The translations under genes were made by a program, and so were the position numbers. Below the pieces are notes generated by a model that was not told the origin of the DNA, made no database searches, and saw only the letters and a program-made list of their open reading frames with translations. From a virus: a DNA stretch of 30,377 bases. The stretch is from positions 1-30,377 of the IMG/VR virus record IMGVR_UViG_3300040811_001571; one strand, given 5' to 3'. Below, piece by piece: positions 1 through 8,978 of the stretch; position 1 is the stretch's first letter; each line of letters begins with the position of its first letter.

Positions 1-2673
1 GATGCCAGTAATTTGAGTGATGTGCAATTTAAGATTGATGGTAACGATAGTGGTGCTATTACATTTAACAACGCATACAAGTTTCCAACCAGCGATGGTT
101 CAAGTGGACAAGTATTACAAACAGATGGTTCTGGTAATTTAAGTTTTGCAACAGTAAGTAGTGGTGGAGGAGCATTTGAAACAATTGCCGTTAGTGGTCA
201 AAGTGATGTAGTTGCAGATAGTTCAACTGATACATTAACTCTTGTTGCTGGTACTGGTATGAGTATTACCACTGATGCTTCCACAGATACTATTACATTA
301 GCATCTACCGCAACAGGTACAGTTACAGAAACATTTAAAACATTTGCAGTATCTGGTCAATCGAGTATCGTTGCCGATGCTGCTGAAGATACATTAACTT
401 TTGTTGCTGGTAGTGGTATTACATTAGCAACTGACGCAGCTACTGACTCTTTAACAATTACAGCATCTGGTAGCCAGTTAGCTCAAAGCGCAGTATGGAC
501 TGAATATGTCTTTACTGCAACAGCAAACCAAACAACATTTAGTGGAAGCGATGATAATACAAATACACTCAGTTATACTGCTTCTTCACTACAAGTTTTC
601 TTAAATGGTGTATTACAAGAAAATGGAACAGATTATACAGCAACTAATGGAACATCAGTTGTTCTTGTAAATGGTGCAAGTGCTGGTGATATATTACAAG
701 TAGCAGCATTTGTACAGGTCATTGGTAGTGGAGATGCAAACACTGATACATTTACTGGTAATGGTATTCTTACTGCATTTACACTTACTGCTGAACCTAA
801 CAATAACGAAGATAATACTATTGTATTTATTGATGGTGTCTATCAAGAAAAATCTACTTATAGCGTAAGTGGTACAACATTAACATTTGGAACTGCTCCA
901 CCTAATACTTCTACAATTGAAGTAATTACTGGATCTCGTAATGTTACTGTTGCAGATCTTAATGGTCTTACTGTACAACAAGATTTAGCTGTTGAAGGCG
1001 AGTCTACATTTACTGGAGATGCTGAATTTACTGGAGATATTATTGGTCAATTAAGAGGACCAGTATCTTTTAAAGCTCAGGCTGGAGAAAATATTTCAAA
1101 GGGCGAAGTAGTTTATATTTCTGGTATTAGTGGTAATACAACTGTTGTAAGTCTTGCAGATGCTGATGATTCTTCTAAAATGCCAGCATTTGGTATTGCT
1201 GGAGAAACAGCTAATTCTGGTAATCCAATCGATGTTATTAACTTTGGTGCTTTATCAGGTATTGATACTTCGAGTTTTGCTGAAGGAGATGAATTATTTG
1301 TAGATACTACAGCTGGTGCATTAGTAAATACAGCACCAACTGGTGAATCATCAGCTATACAGAAAATTGCAAAGGTTACAAGGTCAGATAATTCAGCCGG
1401 CTCAATTACTATTATGGGTGCAGGTAGAAGTAATGCTGTACCTAATTTAAATACAGGTCGATTATTTGTTGGTAATGCAAGTAATCAAGCAGTTACTGAT
1501 GATACTTTATATGTTGATATAGCAAATAGTAGAGTTGGAATCGGAACAAGCAATCCTGCAGTAACATTAGACCTTGGTTCAACCACTGATGCTTTAAGAG
1601 TTCCTAATGGTGCAACAGGAGATAGACCTACTGCTGCAGCTGGTCAAATAAGATATAACACAACTACATCTGAATTTGAAGGTTATGCCGCTGGTGCATG
1701 GGGTAAAATTGGCGGTGGTGGAGATTCATTTGGTACTATTGGAGTATCTGGTCAGAGTAACGTAGTTGCTGAACAAGAAAATGATACTCTTACATTAGTA
1801 GGAACAAATGGTGTTACAATCACAACTGATGCATCTACAGACACTGTTACATTTGATGGTCATACATCTTATGCTCCATTTACAACTGACTTATTTACTG
1901 CAACAGCAAGTCAAACAGATTATACATTAAGTACGACACCTCAAAGTGAAGATAATCTTATTGTATTTGTTGAAGGTGTTTATCAAAATAAAAATTCATA
2001 CACACTGAGTGGAACTACACTTACACTATCAGGAGCTCCTGCTACAGGTGATGAAGTTGTTGTACATCAAATTGGAGATGTAGTATCTGGTCAATCACTT
2101 GTAAGAAATAATTTTACTGGTGATAACACTACAACAGACTTTACTCTTACACTTGATCCATTACATGAAAATAATGTATTTGTTTATATGGACGGTGTAT
2201 ATCAAGAAAAATCTGAATACAGCGTAAGTGGTACAACCTTATCGTTTACTACTGCACCTGCTTTAAATGACTCTATTGAAGTTATTTTACCTAAGCTTAC
2301 AGAAATACAAACACCGAGCAATGATTCAATTAATGACGTTGCTCAATTTAGTGGTATACAACCATTAGAAATTACAAGCACTACACTTGCAACTACTTCT
2401 CAAAGCACAATTGCAACTCATAGTGCTACAACATATCGTTCAGTAAAATATCAAATTCAATGTTCTCAAGGAACTGATTATCATATTACTGAAATTAACT
2501 TATTGCACGATGGTACAACTGCTTATATTACTGAGTATGGTACCATATTTGATAACGCAGCTCTTGGAACATTCGATGCCACAATCTCTGGCGGTAATAT
2601 ACTCTTACAGATGACACCTGGTAGTAACACAAGTATGGAGGTTAAAGTTATTTCAAGTGCAGTAACTGTATAA
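1..2673 (+). CDS. Tail fibre-like repeat protein, 5' end outside window
   Basis: The reading frame is open from base 1, so the true start lies upstream; 890 residues are visible. The protein is low in Cys and rich in Thr, Ser, Gly and Asn, as expected of a beta-structured phage fibre. Two repeat families alternate. One begins with VSGQS and recurs near visible residues 59-102, 112-155 and 579-620. The other, about 60 residues long with a hydrophobic-NGV/DGVYQEK core and a following GTTL strand, recurs near 169-237, 249-310, 630-690 and 702-763. Between them lie a region with RGPVSFKAQAGE, one VGIGTSNP repeat, and the motif LRVPNGATGDRPTAAAGQIR, common in marine phage tail proteins. The C-terminal ~120 residues are non-repetitive and may form a tip. 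The role as a virion fibre or adhesin is inferred from composition, repeats and neighbours; the receptor is unknown. The stop codon overlaps a late promoter. Confidence 0.85.
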   Translation, partial: DASNLSDVQFKIDGNDSGAITFNNAYKFPTSDGSSGQVLQTDGSGNLSFATVSSGGGAFETIAVSGQSDVVADSSTDTLTLVAGTGMSITTDASTDTITLASTATGTVTETFKTFAVSGQSSIVADAAEDTLTFVAGSGITLATDAATDSLTITASGSQLAQSAVWTEYVFTATANQTTFSGSDDNTNTLSYTASSLQVFLNGVLQENGTDYTATNGTSVVLVNGASAGDILQVAAFVQVIGSGDANTDTFTGNGILTAFTLTAEPNNNEDNTIVFIDGVYQEKSTYSVSGTTLTFGTAPPNTSTIEVITGSRNVTVADLNGLTVQQDLAVEGESTFTGDAEFTGDIIGQLRGPVSFKAQAGENISKGEVVYISGISGNTTVVSLADADDSSKMPAFGIAGETANSGNPIDVINFGALSGIDTSSFAEGDELFVDTTAGALVNTAPTGESSAIQKIAKVTRSDNSAGSITIMGAGRSNAVPNLNTGRLFVGNASNQAVTDDTLYVDIANSRVGIGTSNPAVTLDLGSTTDALRVPNGATGDRPTAAAGQIRYNTTTSEFEGYAAGAWGKIGGGGDSFGTIGVSGQSNVVAEQENDTLTLVGTNGVTITTDASTDTVTFDGHTSYAPFTTDLFTATASQTDYTLSTTPQSEDNLIVFVEGVYQNKNSYTLSGTTLTLSGAPATGDEVVVHQIGDVVSGQSLVRNNFTGDNTTTDFTLTLDPLHENNVFVYMDGVYQEKSEYSVSGTTLSFTTAPALNDSIEVILPKLTEIQTPSNDSINDVAQFSGIQPLEITSTTLATTSQSTIATHSATTYRSVKYQIQCSQGTDYHITEINLLHDGTTAYITEYGTIFDNAALGTFDATISGGNILLQMTPGSNTSMEVKVISSAVTV

Positions 2674-2676
2674 ATA
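2669..2676 (+). promoter_or_regulatory. T4-type late promoter upstream of fibre gene 2708
   Basis: Exact TATAAATA overlapping the stop codon of the previous gene. In T4 this octamer lies around -10 and is read by sigma gp55 with gp33 and gp45. Transcription would start near 2682, giving a leader of about 25 nt that holds a GGAGAG ribosome binding site (2693-2698) before the ATG at 2708. The downstream GTAGTAT is shared with the promoters at 8966 and (nearly) 17450. Confidence 0.75.
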
Positions 2677-2707
2677 GTAGTATATAAACCGTGGAGAGTG
2701 AAACGGA

Positions 2708-5605
2708 ATGGCAACAGATCATAATTTTAGAATCAAGAATGGCCTTGAAGTAGGTGGACAAGAAGTAATTAGTTCTTCAGGCGTAGTCACGTCTGCAGCC
2801 CTGGGTGGTCAAACCTTAAGTAGCACAGATAGTCCTACATTCGATAACTTAACTCTTACAGGATCGTTAAGAGGTCCTGCAACTATGACAATAGATCCTG
2901 CGGCGGTCGGTGATAATACCGGAACACTCGTCATTGCAGGAAATCTTCAAGTTGACGGCACAACGACAACAATTAATTCTACATCTTTATCTGTAGATGA
3001 CCTGAATATTACTTTAGCTTCAGGAGCTGCAAATGCTGCAGCAGCTGATGGCGCAGGTCTTACAGTTGATGGTGCAAACGCTACACTTACATATAATAGT
3101 ACTAATGATAGATGGGACTTTAATAAAGCAATTTCTATACCGTGTGATTCAAATGTAGAAATTGATCTTACTGGTAGCACTTCTGCTAATATAAGAGCAA
3201 ATCAAAATTTATATCTATTGTCACAAAACGCTAGCTTATATCTTGGAAGCAATGGTACAAATGCAATTGTTAACGTAAATAGCAATGGATATGTGGGTGT
3301 TGGTATGAGTACTGATACTCCTCTTGCTCAATTGCATGTTTATAGTAACCCTGCAGAAGGATTTAGATTAGAAGGTAATGATGAATATGTTTATAATTCA
3401 TATTATGGTACAGTATCTTCAACGGAAACAAGATTAGGTTATATTGGATTTGCAAACCAAACTGGTACTGCAACAGATTTTAACTTTGTTAATGATCAAA
3501 GTGGTAACTTTACTTTTGATACATCAGGTGCTACAAGACTTCAAATTGAAGGTGGAACTGTAAGATCAAATGAAAAACTATTAATTAATGCTGATGCTGG
3601 TAATGAACAATTTGTAATAAGAAGAAGTTCTGCGACCAATGAACAATTAATTTTAGGCGTGCATTCAAGCGATTATGCAACGATTCAAGCAGTTGAACAA
3701 GGCGTTTCGTGGAATCCTATTGCATTAAATCCATTTGGTGGATATGTTGGTGTTGGAACTGTTGCACCTCAGTCTGAATTAGCAATTAACTTCGGTAGTG
3801 GTAGAAATACGAGTCCTCCAACAACTAATATTCATCAATCAAACTTTTCAGTATTAAAGAATGATGGAACTACAGGTGGTGATTATGGATATCAATTAGG
3901 TGTAAAGTCAAGTGGTGATGTTTGGTCACAAGTTGGTAGAACAGATGATTCTGGTACCTCAACTTGGTATCATCAAATCATACAGCCAAGTGGTGGTAAT
4001 GTAGTTATTGGTAGAGACGGCATTCCAACGGCCAAATTAGAAGTATCAGGACAATTATATGCTGGACCAGTAGGAACTGGAGATGCTACTACTAAAGCTT
4101 TAATGAACACTTATAGTGTTTTAAAATTAAAACCACATGATCAAAATTCAACTAATATGACTTTTGCCTCAGTTAGTGGTGGTGACGCAATAGGTATACA
4201 GGTATCCAATGGGCCACAAACTGCAAACTGGCATATTGCATTAAATCCATTTGGTGGATATGTTGGTGTTGGAACAGACAGCCCAACGGTAGAATTAGAT
4301 GTTAAAAGATCTGTAAATAGTTATCCCTTAAGGATTGGTTCAAGTCAAGGTGAAGGGAGAGCAATTGTATTTGCTGATGTTAATGCATCACCTACTAAAT
4401 ATAACTTTATTGCTGGTGCACAATATAATGTAAATGATGCTTTTGAAATTACTCCATCAACTGCAGTGGGTGGATATACCTTTAATGCTCCAGCATTTGC
4501 TGTAAGACATGACGGTAAAATTACAATTGGTAATTATAGTGGAACTCCTGAAACACAATTAAATATTGCGCATGATGGACATGGTTTAGGTATTGGTTAT
4601 GAAGCAGATTTAAAACGACAAGCAGGTATGTATACATCGAGTGCTGCTCATGTACAGACTGCTTATGGTGATTTAATATTAAAAGCAAGAACAGATTACG
4701 GTGGATTTTATAGTATTGGTTTATTTACTGCCTCATCAAATAACACACCTACAAGAAGATTTACTATACAATCAAATGGTGTAGCGGTTTCTAATCATGG
4801 TCAAATAGGGTTGATCAACGACACTAATTATATTAACGTAGACCAAGCCACGGCTACGAGAATGAGATTTGCTCTGAATGGCTATAATGCAGGAGAAATA
4901 AAAAGAATTGGTAATTCAGCTGGAGGCTCATTTAGGCCTGATCAATATTCTAGTGGTACTACTTCTGAATCATATCCTGCATTTGCAGAATACAGCGATG
5001 AAAATACAGGTATTGCATTCCCTGGGGCAGATCAGGTATCCATTGTAACAGGCGGTTCGAAAAGAATTTCAGTTGTTAATACTAATGTTGGTATAGGTAG
5101 TTCAGGTAGCGCACTATTAAATACACGTAAATTTAATGTTTTCTCTGATTCAATAAACAATGATGGTATACACACAACCAATTACAATGGTGCAAATACA
5201 TATATGTGTGCTGCTCATTATATGACTGGAGCTTCTAGTACCGTATATCATGATATTAAAACAAATATTTCATGCGCAAATGAAAGCATAATGTACAGAG
5301 TCCATGTTACTGGTTATAATTATGGTACCGGTGAGACCATTGATCTGCATGCAGTGGCATATGCATATGCAGCTGGTAATACGCACTCTGGTGTAAATTA
5401 TCAAAATCAAGGAACTGATAGTGCACAGACAATTACAATTTATAAATCATCAGATAACTTTAGCTGTATAAAAATTTATTTAGGTACGAGTTCTTATTAC
5501 GCAGGATTTGTATATCATTTTGAATTTGCACAACCTACTGGATATAATAAAAACTTTGAAATTCAAGCAGCAACATTTACGAATTCGAGCAGTAATCAAT
5601 ATTGA
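2708..5605 (+). CDS. Tail fibre / adhesin with VGIGT-type shaft repeats
   Basis: 965 aa. The ATG follows GGAGAG. The N-terminal ~55 residues lead into an 85-residue module (nt 2873-3127, from GPATMTIDPAAVGDNTG to WDFNK) that recurs without gaps in the fibres at 8979 and 12166. The shaft holds about six degenerate repeats of the VGVGT-x-x-P-x-x-x-L-x-V type (such as YVGVGTVAP, YVGVGTDSP, NVGIGSSGS), each a beta segment of a probable trimeric fibre. Two of them share an exact 42-bp DNA repeat. The last ~150 residues are rich in Tyr, Asn and His and resemble in pattern the tip of the next fibre (gene 5889), so they may form a related receptor-binding domain. No S74 intramolecular chaperone motif is seen at the C-terminus. 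A small gene follows 9 nt later. Fibre assignment is confident; receptor and position on the virion are unknown. Confidence 0.85.
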   Translation: MATDHNFRIKNGLEVGGQEVISSSGVVTSAALGGQTLSSTDSPTFDNLTLTGSLRGPATMTIDPAAVGDNTGTLVIAGNLQVDGTTTTINSTSLSVDDLNITLASGAANAAAADGAGLTVDGANATLTYNSTNDRWDFNKAISIPCDSNVEIDLTGSTSANIRANQNLYLLSQNASLYLGSNGTNAIVNVNSNGYVGVGMSTDTPLAQLHVYSNPAEGFRLEGNDEYVYNSYYGTVSSTETRLGYIGFANQTGTATDFNFVNDQSGNFTFDTSGATRLQIEGGTVRSNEKLLINADAGNEQFVIRRSSATNEQLILGVHSSDYATIQAVEQGVSWNPIALNPFGGYVGVGTVAPQSELAINFGSGRNTSPPTTNIHQSNFSVLKNDGTTGGDYGYQLGVKSSGDVWSQVGRTDDSGTSTWYHQIIQPSGGNVVIGRDGIPTAKLEVSGQLYAGPVGTGDATTKALMNTYSVLKLKPHDQNSTNMTFASVSGGDAIGIQVSNGPQTANWHIALNPFGGYVGVGTDSPTVELDVKRSVNSYPLRIGSSQGEGRAIVFADVNASPTKYNFIAGAQYNVNDAFEITPSTAVGGYTFNAPAFAVRHDGKITIGNYSGTPETQLNIAHDGHGLGIGYEADLKRQAGMYTSSAAHVQTAYGDLILKARTDYGGFYSIGLFTASSNNTPTRRFTIQSNGVAVSNHGQIGLINDTNYINVDQATATRMRFALNGYNAGEIKRIGNSAGGSFRPDQYSSGTTSESYPAFAEYSDENTGIAFPGADQVSIVTGGSKRISVVNTNVGIGSSGSALLNTRKFNVFSDSINNDGIHTTNYNGANTYMCAAHYMTGASSTVYHDIKTNISCANESIMYRVHVTGYNYGTGETIDLHAVAYAYAAGNTHSGVNYQNQGTDSAQTITIYKSSDNFSCIKIYLGTSSYYAGFVYHFEFAQPTGYNKNFEIQAATFTNSSSNQY
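2873..3127 (+). repeat. Fibre module A, copy 1 (85 codons)
   Basis: An 85-codon segment from Gly-Pro to WDFNK. Counted by hand, about 74 of 85 residues match copy 3 (12460-12714), with no gaps. It lies after the N-terminal region and before the shaft. Confidence 0.85.
3718..3759 (+). repeat. 42-bp exact direct repeat, copy 1
   Basis: Identical to 4234-4275 by base-by-base comparison. The bases immediately outside differ. The offset is 516 bp, exactly 172 codons, so recombination between copies would keep the frame. It encodes an ALNPFGGYVGVG-type shaft repeat. Confidence 0.9.
4234..4275 (+). repeat. 42-bp exact direct repeat, copy 2
   Basis: Second copy of the repeat at 3718-3759, in the same codon phase, within the same fibre gene. 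Confidence 0.9.
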
Positions 5606-5614
5606 GGATAAAAA

Positions 5615-5899
5615 ATGAGTAATGAAATAAATTTTCCAGCACCACCTGATAACATAGTTGAAAAACTTAATGAGTTAAATGGTTGGAGAAATGAAAGACA
5701 AAATTTATATGTAATTGCGACACAATTAGAAAAGTTATATGACGATGTAGATGCTGGTTTATTTGGAGAAGCTGCAAAGACTGGAGAGTTTTATAACTTT
5801 ATCAAAGGAATCAAAGATAGTATTCCAAAACCTGATGTTGCAGCAATACAGGCAGAAGTAGACGCATTAATTGCGGCAGAGGAAGAAAATGGCGACTAA
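5615..5899 (+). CDS. Small fibre-linked protein, 94 aa, function unknown
   Basis: The ATG is preceded by GAGGA (5604-5608), which overlaps the stop of the fibre gene. The protein is acidic and probably mostly helical, ending in an alanine/glutamate-rich helix. A WRNERQNL segment near residues 24-31 loosely resembles the WR-x-x-R-x-x-L opening of small phage tail assembly chaperones, but the rest of that motif (D-W-T-Q-L) is absent, so the family is not assigned. Its 3' end overlaps the next fibre start by 11 nt, indicating translational coupling. Its position between two large fibres suggests a chaperone or a tip subunit for the preceding one; this is inference from context. Confidence 0.8.
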   Translation: MSNEINFPAPPDNIVEKLNELNGWRNERQNLYVIATQLEKLYDDVDAGLFGEAAKTGEFYNFIKGIKDSIPKPDVAAIQAEVDALIAAEEENGD

Positions 5900-8825
5900 A
5901 GTAAAACTAATAGCAGATAGTATTATAACGACGGATCAATTAGATACAACGTCGTTAGATGCGCATTTTACTGGTGGAACGGGGGTAACCTATTCTGGCG
6001 GTACTATTTCGATTGGACAAGCAGTTCATTCAACTGATTCTCCTACATTTGCTGATCTTACAGTAACTGGTAATTTAAATATTACTGGAGATATTAATTC
6101 TTATAATGTAACTGATCTTGATGTAACAGATAAAACAATTACACTTGGCGCTGGACAAATAGAGTCTAATTCAGGCGGCAGTGGTATTATTGTAGATGGC
6201 TCTGGTGCAAGTATCTTATGGGACGAATCAAATACAGAGTGGGATTTTAACAATGCAATACATGTAAATGGCGGAATAACATTTGGCGTCTCTGACAGTA
6301 CTCTTGCTGATAATAATATAAGGTTTAAATCAACTGGTGCAGCCTACATAGACCATAATACTGTCGGCCAAGATATTAATTTTAGAATTTCAAATGCTTC
6401 AGCACTTGATACAACCATAATGACTCTTGATGCAGGAGTAGGTTCTGTAGGAATAAATCAAACGAGTCCTTCAAGTACTTATAAATTAGATGTTGGTGGC
6501 TCAATTCGGTCTGCATCTGCATCACCAGGTTTGACATTAAGAGAAACTGACGCGTCTAATCAAACATGGTTATTAGGTAGCTATGGTGGAACATTAGCAA
6601 TTAGAGATGTTACTGGAGGAACATATCCTGTTTATGTAGAAGCAGCCACGCCTACAAATACTTTACATTTAAAATCTAATGGTAATGTTGGAATTAACGT
6701 AAATAATCCTCTTCAAAAATTTCATTTATATGGTGATGGAGGATACTATGCAAGTATTCAAAGAGGTAACAGCACTCCTGGCGGCTCAGAACCATGGTTA
6801 GGATTATTTAATGATACTAATATTGCAAATGCAACTTATGGGTGGGGATTTTATGACTCTAATGCAGATGGGTCTTTACAAATTTGGAATAAAGATAGTA
6901 GTACTACTGCTTATAATATAATGACGTTTCAACGTGGCGGCAACGTTGGAATTGGTACTAATTCTCCGTATAAAAAATTAGAAGTAGTAGGTGATATTCA
7001 GTTAGATGCAACAGATGCAAATATATGGATTAAATCCGGTGCAGTTGGCACGAATGGATTTATCAACTGGACATTTAATACTAATGGCACAGTTTACAAT
7101 AAAATAGGGATGGACTACGATACTCGTGCATCCACTGGGTTTCATATAGACGCTGGATATCCAATTACTATAGATGCATCTGCATCGGGTGGAAAAGCTA
7201 TTAATTTTGATATTGGTGGTGTAACTAAAGCAGTAATTGATGGTGTTGGCAAAGTTGGTATCGGAACAAGTGCTCCAGGCAGGCAATTAGAGATTTTTAA
7301 AGCTGGAGAAGGTGGAGCTTATAGAGTCAAAGTAAAAGGAGATACTGGATATACAGGTATTGAAATTGAAAATACTGCTAGTGAAAATACAAATTTACTT
7401 TTTCGGAATCCTTCTTATACTCAAGAACTTTACATGGATGCTGCTGGTAAATTTCATGTCTATAATAATGGTGTACATCGTTTCACCGTTGATCAAGCAG
7501 GCAACGTTGGAATTGGTACGACTAGTCCTAATTCATGGGCGAGTTATACAGATAGTGCAGCTACTGTTTTACAAGTAGAAGATTCAAGCCAAAGAGCAAG
7601 GATTGTAATAAATGGTGGCAATGGAGCACACTTAGATTTAGTCGATTATGCAGGCAGTGCAAATGATAAACATATGAATATAGCTGTTGATTCTGGTGTT
7701 CTTAAGTTTGGTTCTTTAAATGATGCAGGTAATGCCTTTGTTCAAAACAATATTATGACAATGGATTTAGGAACTGGCAACGTTGGTATCGGAACATCTT
7801 CTCCAGTTCAAGCATTAGAAGTTGATGGGGACGTTAGGATTAAAGATGCAAGATCCCTATTCTTTAAGAGACATGGTGATAACTATGCATGGAGAATAAG
7901 GAATGAATCTGCCGCTGATTCTAGCACTTACGGATTTGATGGTTCTAACGATTTAGTATTTGAAGTAGTAGGTAATTCAAACGTTCAGGCTGCTCCCACA
8001 GCGGCTTCCCACAGCATCTACGCTAGTTCGGCAAATACTTTAGTACTTAAAGAAACAGGCAGAGTTGGTATCGGAACAGCTTCTCCAGAGTCTCAACTTG
8101 AAGTAAACGAAGGCTCCAATTATCGAGGAGTGCACGTTCGAGGAAGTAATACTCCTTCGTTTACAATGGCACAAGGAACATCGTCTACTCCATCGTGGCG
8201 ACTCGGAATTTCAGGGTATGATGGCAATGATTTAGCTATTTCTACGGGTTCAACTGTAGGAGACCAAATGCGAATGGACCCAAGTGGAAATGTTATGTTT
8301 GCACTTGGAACTTCAAATTTTGCTCCTCGTCAAAATTTAAACAACGAATCTCCCTCTTTACAGACAAAGGGCCCAATAGTTTCTGGGCACTCTCAAGGTT
8401 CTTATACAAACCCTGCTCGAAACATTCGAGATTGGTTTGTATATGCAGGACCACCTACAAATACTGGTAGCTATGTTCATATGAAAACTGACTTAGATGC
8501 AGGAACACAAAGTAATTCTCAATTTACAATGAGTAGTTTTACGTATCATAACTATTATGCTTATGGTGGTACTTTTGCGAGGGGGCAAATCGGGTGGCAT
8601 AACTGGAGTGGTACATTGTATAATGTCATGCGCCGTAATGAAGGAACTTTAGAACTAGTACAACCAAGTTATGTATCATCAGACGGCAATGTTGTACTTG
8701 TAGCACGCATCGATCAGAGTTATGCACAATTCAGCATTGACTGGTTCCAATGGGGAGGTTATACATTTAGAGAAGCAAAAGTTACAGCAGTAACCCAACA
8801 TTCGGCAGCAACAGGAGCATATTAA
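5889..8825 (+). CDS. Tail fibre / adhesin with VGIGT-type shaft repeats
   Basis: 978 aa from the ATG at 5889, preferred over the upstream in-frame TTG at 5871 because it follows AGAGGAAG (5878-5885) and gives the MATKVKL start typical of this group. The N-terminus has GGTGVTYSGGTISIGQ, shared with the fibres at 8979 and 12166, then module B (6069-6251), shared with the fibre at 17463. The shaft has about seven repeats such as NVGIGTNSP, KVGIGTSAP, NVGIGTTSP, NVGIGTSSP and RVGIGTASP, followed by L-x-V. The C-terminal ~150 residues form a Tyr/Asn/Trp-rich domain with YVHMKTD, patterned like the tip of gene 2708. From about 7.8 to 8.6 kb the DNA is richer in G+C and uses CGN arginine codons where neighbours use AGA, suggesting a different origin for this part. 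A 39-aa gene follows directly. Confidence 0.85.
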   Translation: MATKVKLIADSIITTDQLDTTSLDAHFTGGTGVTYSGGTISIGQAVHSTDSPTFADLTVTGNLNITGDINSYNVTDLDVTDKTITLGAGQIESNSGGSGIIVDGSGASILWDESNTEWDFNNAIHVNGGITFGVSDSTLADNNIRFKSTGAAYIDHNTVGQDINFRISNASALDTTIMTLDAGVGSVGINQTSPSSTYKLDVGGSIRSASASPGLTLRETDASNQTWLLGSYGGTLAIRDVTGGTYPVYVEAATPTNTLHLKSNGNVGINVNNPLQKFHLYGDGGYYASIQRGNSTPGGSEPWLGLFNDTNIANATYGWGFYDSNADGSLQIWNKDSSTTAYNIMTFQRGGNVGIGTNSPYKKLEVVGDIQLDATDANIWIKSGAVGTNGFINWTFNTNGTVYNKIGMDYDTRASTGFHIDAGYPITIDASASGGKAINFDIGGVTKAVIDGVGKVGIGTSAPGRQLEIFKAGEGGAYRVKVKGDTGYTGIEIENTASENTNLLFRNPSYTQELYMDAAGKFHVYNNGVHRFTVDQAGNVGIGTTSPNSWASYTDSAATVLQVEDSSQRARIVINGGNGAHLDLVDYAGSANDKHMNIAVDSGVLKFGSLNDAGNAFVQNNIMTMDLGTGNVGIGTSSPVQALEVDGDVRIKDARSLFFKRHGDNYAWRIRNESAADSSTYGFDGSNDLVFEVVGNSNVQAAPTAASHSIYASSANTLVLKETGRVGIGTASPESQLEVNEGSNYRGVHVRGSNTPSFTMAQGTSSTPSWRLGISGYDGNDLAISTGSTVGDQMRMDPSGNVMFALGTSNFAPRQNLNNESPSLQTKGPIVSGHSQGSYTNPARNIRDWFVYAGPPTNTGSYVHMKTDLDAGTQSNSQFTMSSFTYHNYYAYGGTFARGQIGWHNWSGTLYNVMRRNEGTLELVQPSYVSSDGNVVLVARIDQSYAQFSIDWFQWGGYTFREAKVTAVTQHSAATGAY
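6069..6251 (+). repeat. Fibre module B, copy 1 (61 codons)
   Basis: Runs from GNLNITG through DLDVTDKTITLGAGQ to WDFN. It aligns without gaps to 17799-17981, about 46 of 61 residues identical by hand count. It takes the place that module A has in the other fibres and ends with a similar DFN motif. Confidence 0.85.
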
Positions 8826-8826
8826 T

Positions 8827-8946
8827 ATGACAAGAGAAGAAGCAAGACAAGAAATAAATAATTTACATTTTCCTGAAGTAACAGAAGGTGATGTAGTTAC
8901 ACATGAAGGATACGAATTTACTTATACAGATGGTGAATGGACGTAA
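8827..8946 (+). CDS. Very small fibre-linked protein, 39 aa
   Basis: ATG one base after the stop of the fibre gene, open to TAA at 8944-8946. It begins MTREEARQEI and ends EFTYTDGEWT: a short charged helix, then an acidic, aromatic beta-like tail. It fills the only gap between the fibre and the next promoter, in the same position as the small genes after the other fibres. Support is its exact fit to the gap and the conserved gene arrangement; no family is recognised. It could instead be an untranslated relic. Confidence 0.6.
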   Translation: MTREEARQEINNLHFPEVTEGDVVTHEGYEFTYTDGEWT

Positions 8947-8965
8947 AATTAATTAATAAATAGGA

Positions 8966-8973
8966 TATAAATA
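8966..8973 (+). promoter_or_regulatory. T4-type late promoter, near-leaderless, for fibre gene 8979
   Basis: Exact TATAAATA ending 5 bases before the ATG at 8979. With the usual T4 spacing the mRNA would begin at or next to that ATG. An AGGA (8962-8965) lies upstream of the octamer and would only be present on read-through transcripts. A second weaker AATAAATA-like element lies just upstream (8954-8961). Confidence 0.75.
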
Positions 8974-8978
8974 GTAGT

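Noticed and set aside
2523-3180. Minus-strand open frames (2523-2714, 2947-3180) and similar ones across the fibre genes
   Set aside because: They lie opposite confident + strand genes, lack ribosome binding sites, and those opposite module A recur only because the module recurs.
5871-5888. TTG start at 5871 for the fibre at 5889
   Set aside because: The ATG at 5889 has a good AGAGGAAG site and gives the MATKVKL N-terminus typical of these fibres; the six upstream codons are within the end of the 94-aa gene.
7360-7578. Plus-strand 72-codon frame inside fibre 5889
   Set aside because: Frame-shifted shadow of the fibre coding sequence with no independent start signal.
6939-7790. CRISPR-like or regulatory array from the repeated GGCAACGTTGG strings
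   Set aside because: Spacing is irregular, copies are in frame, and they encode the shaft motif NVG, so they are coding repeats.
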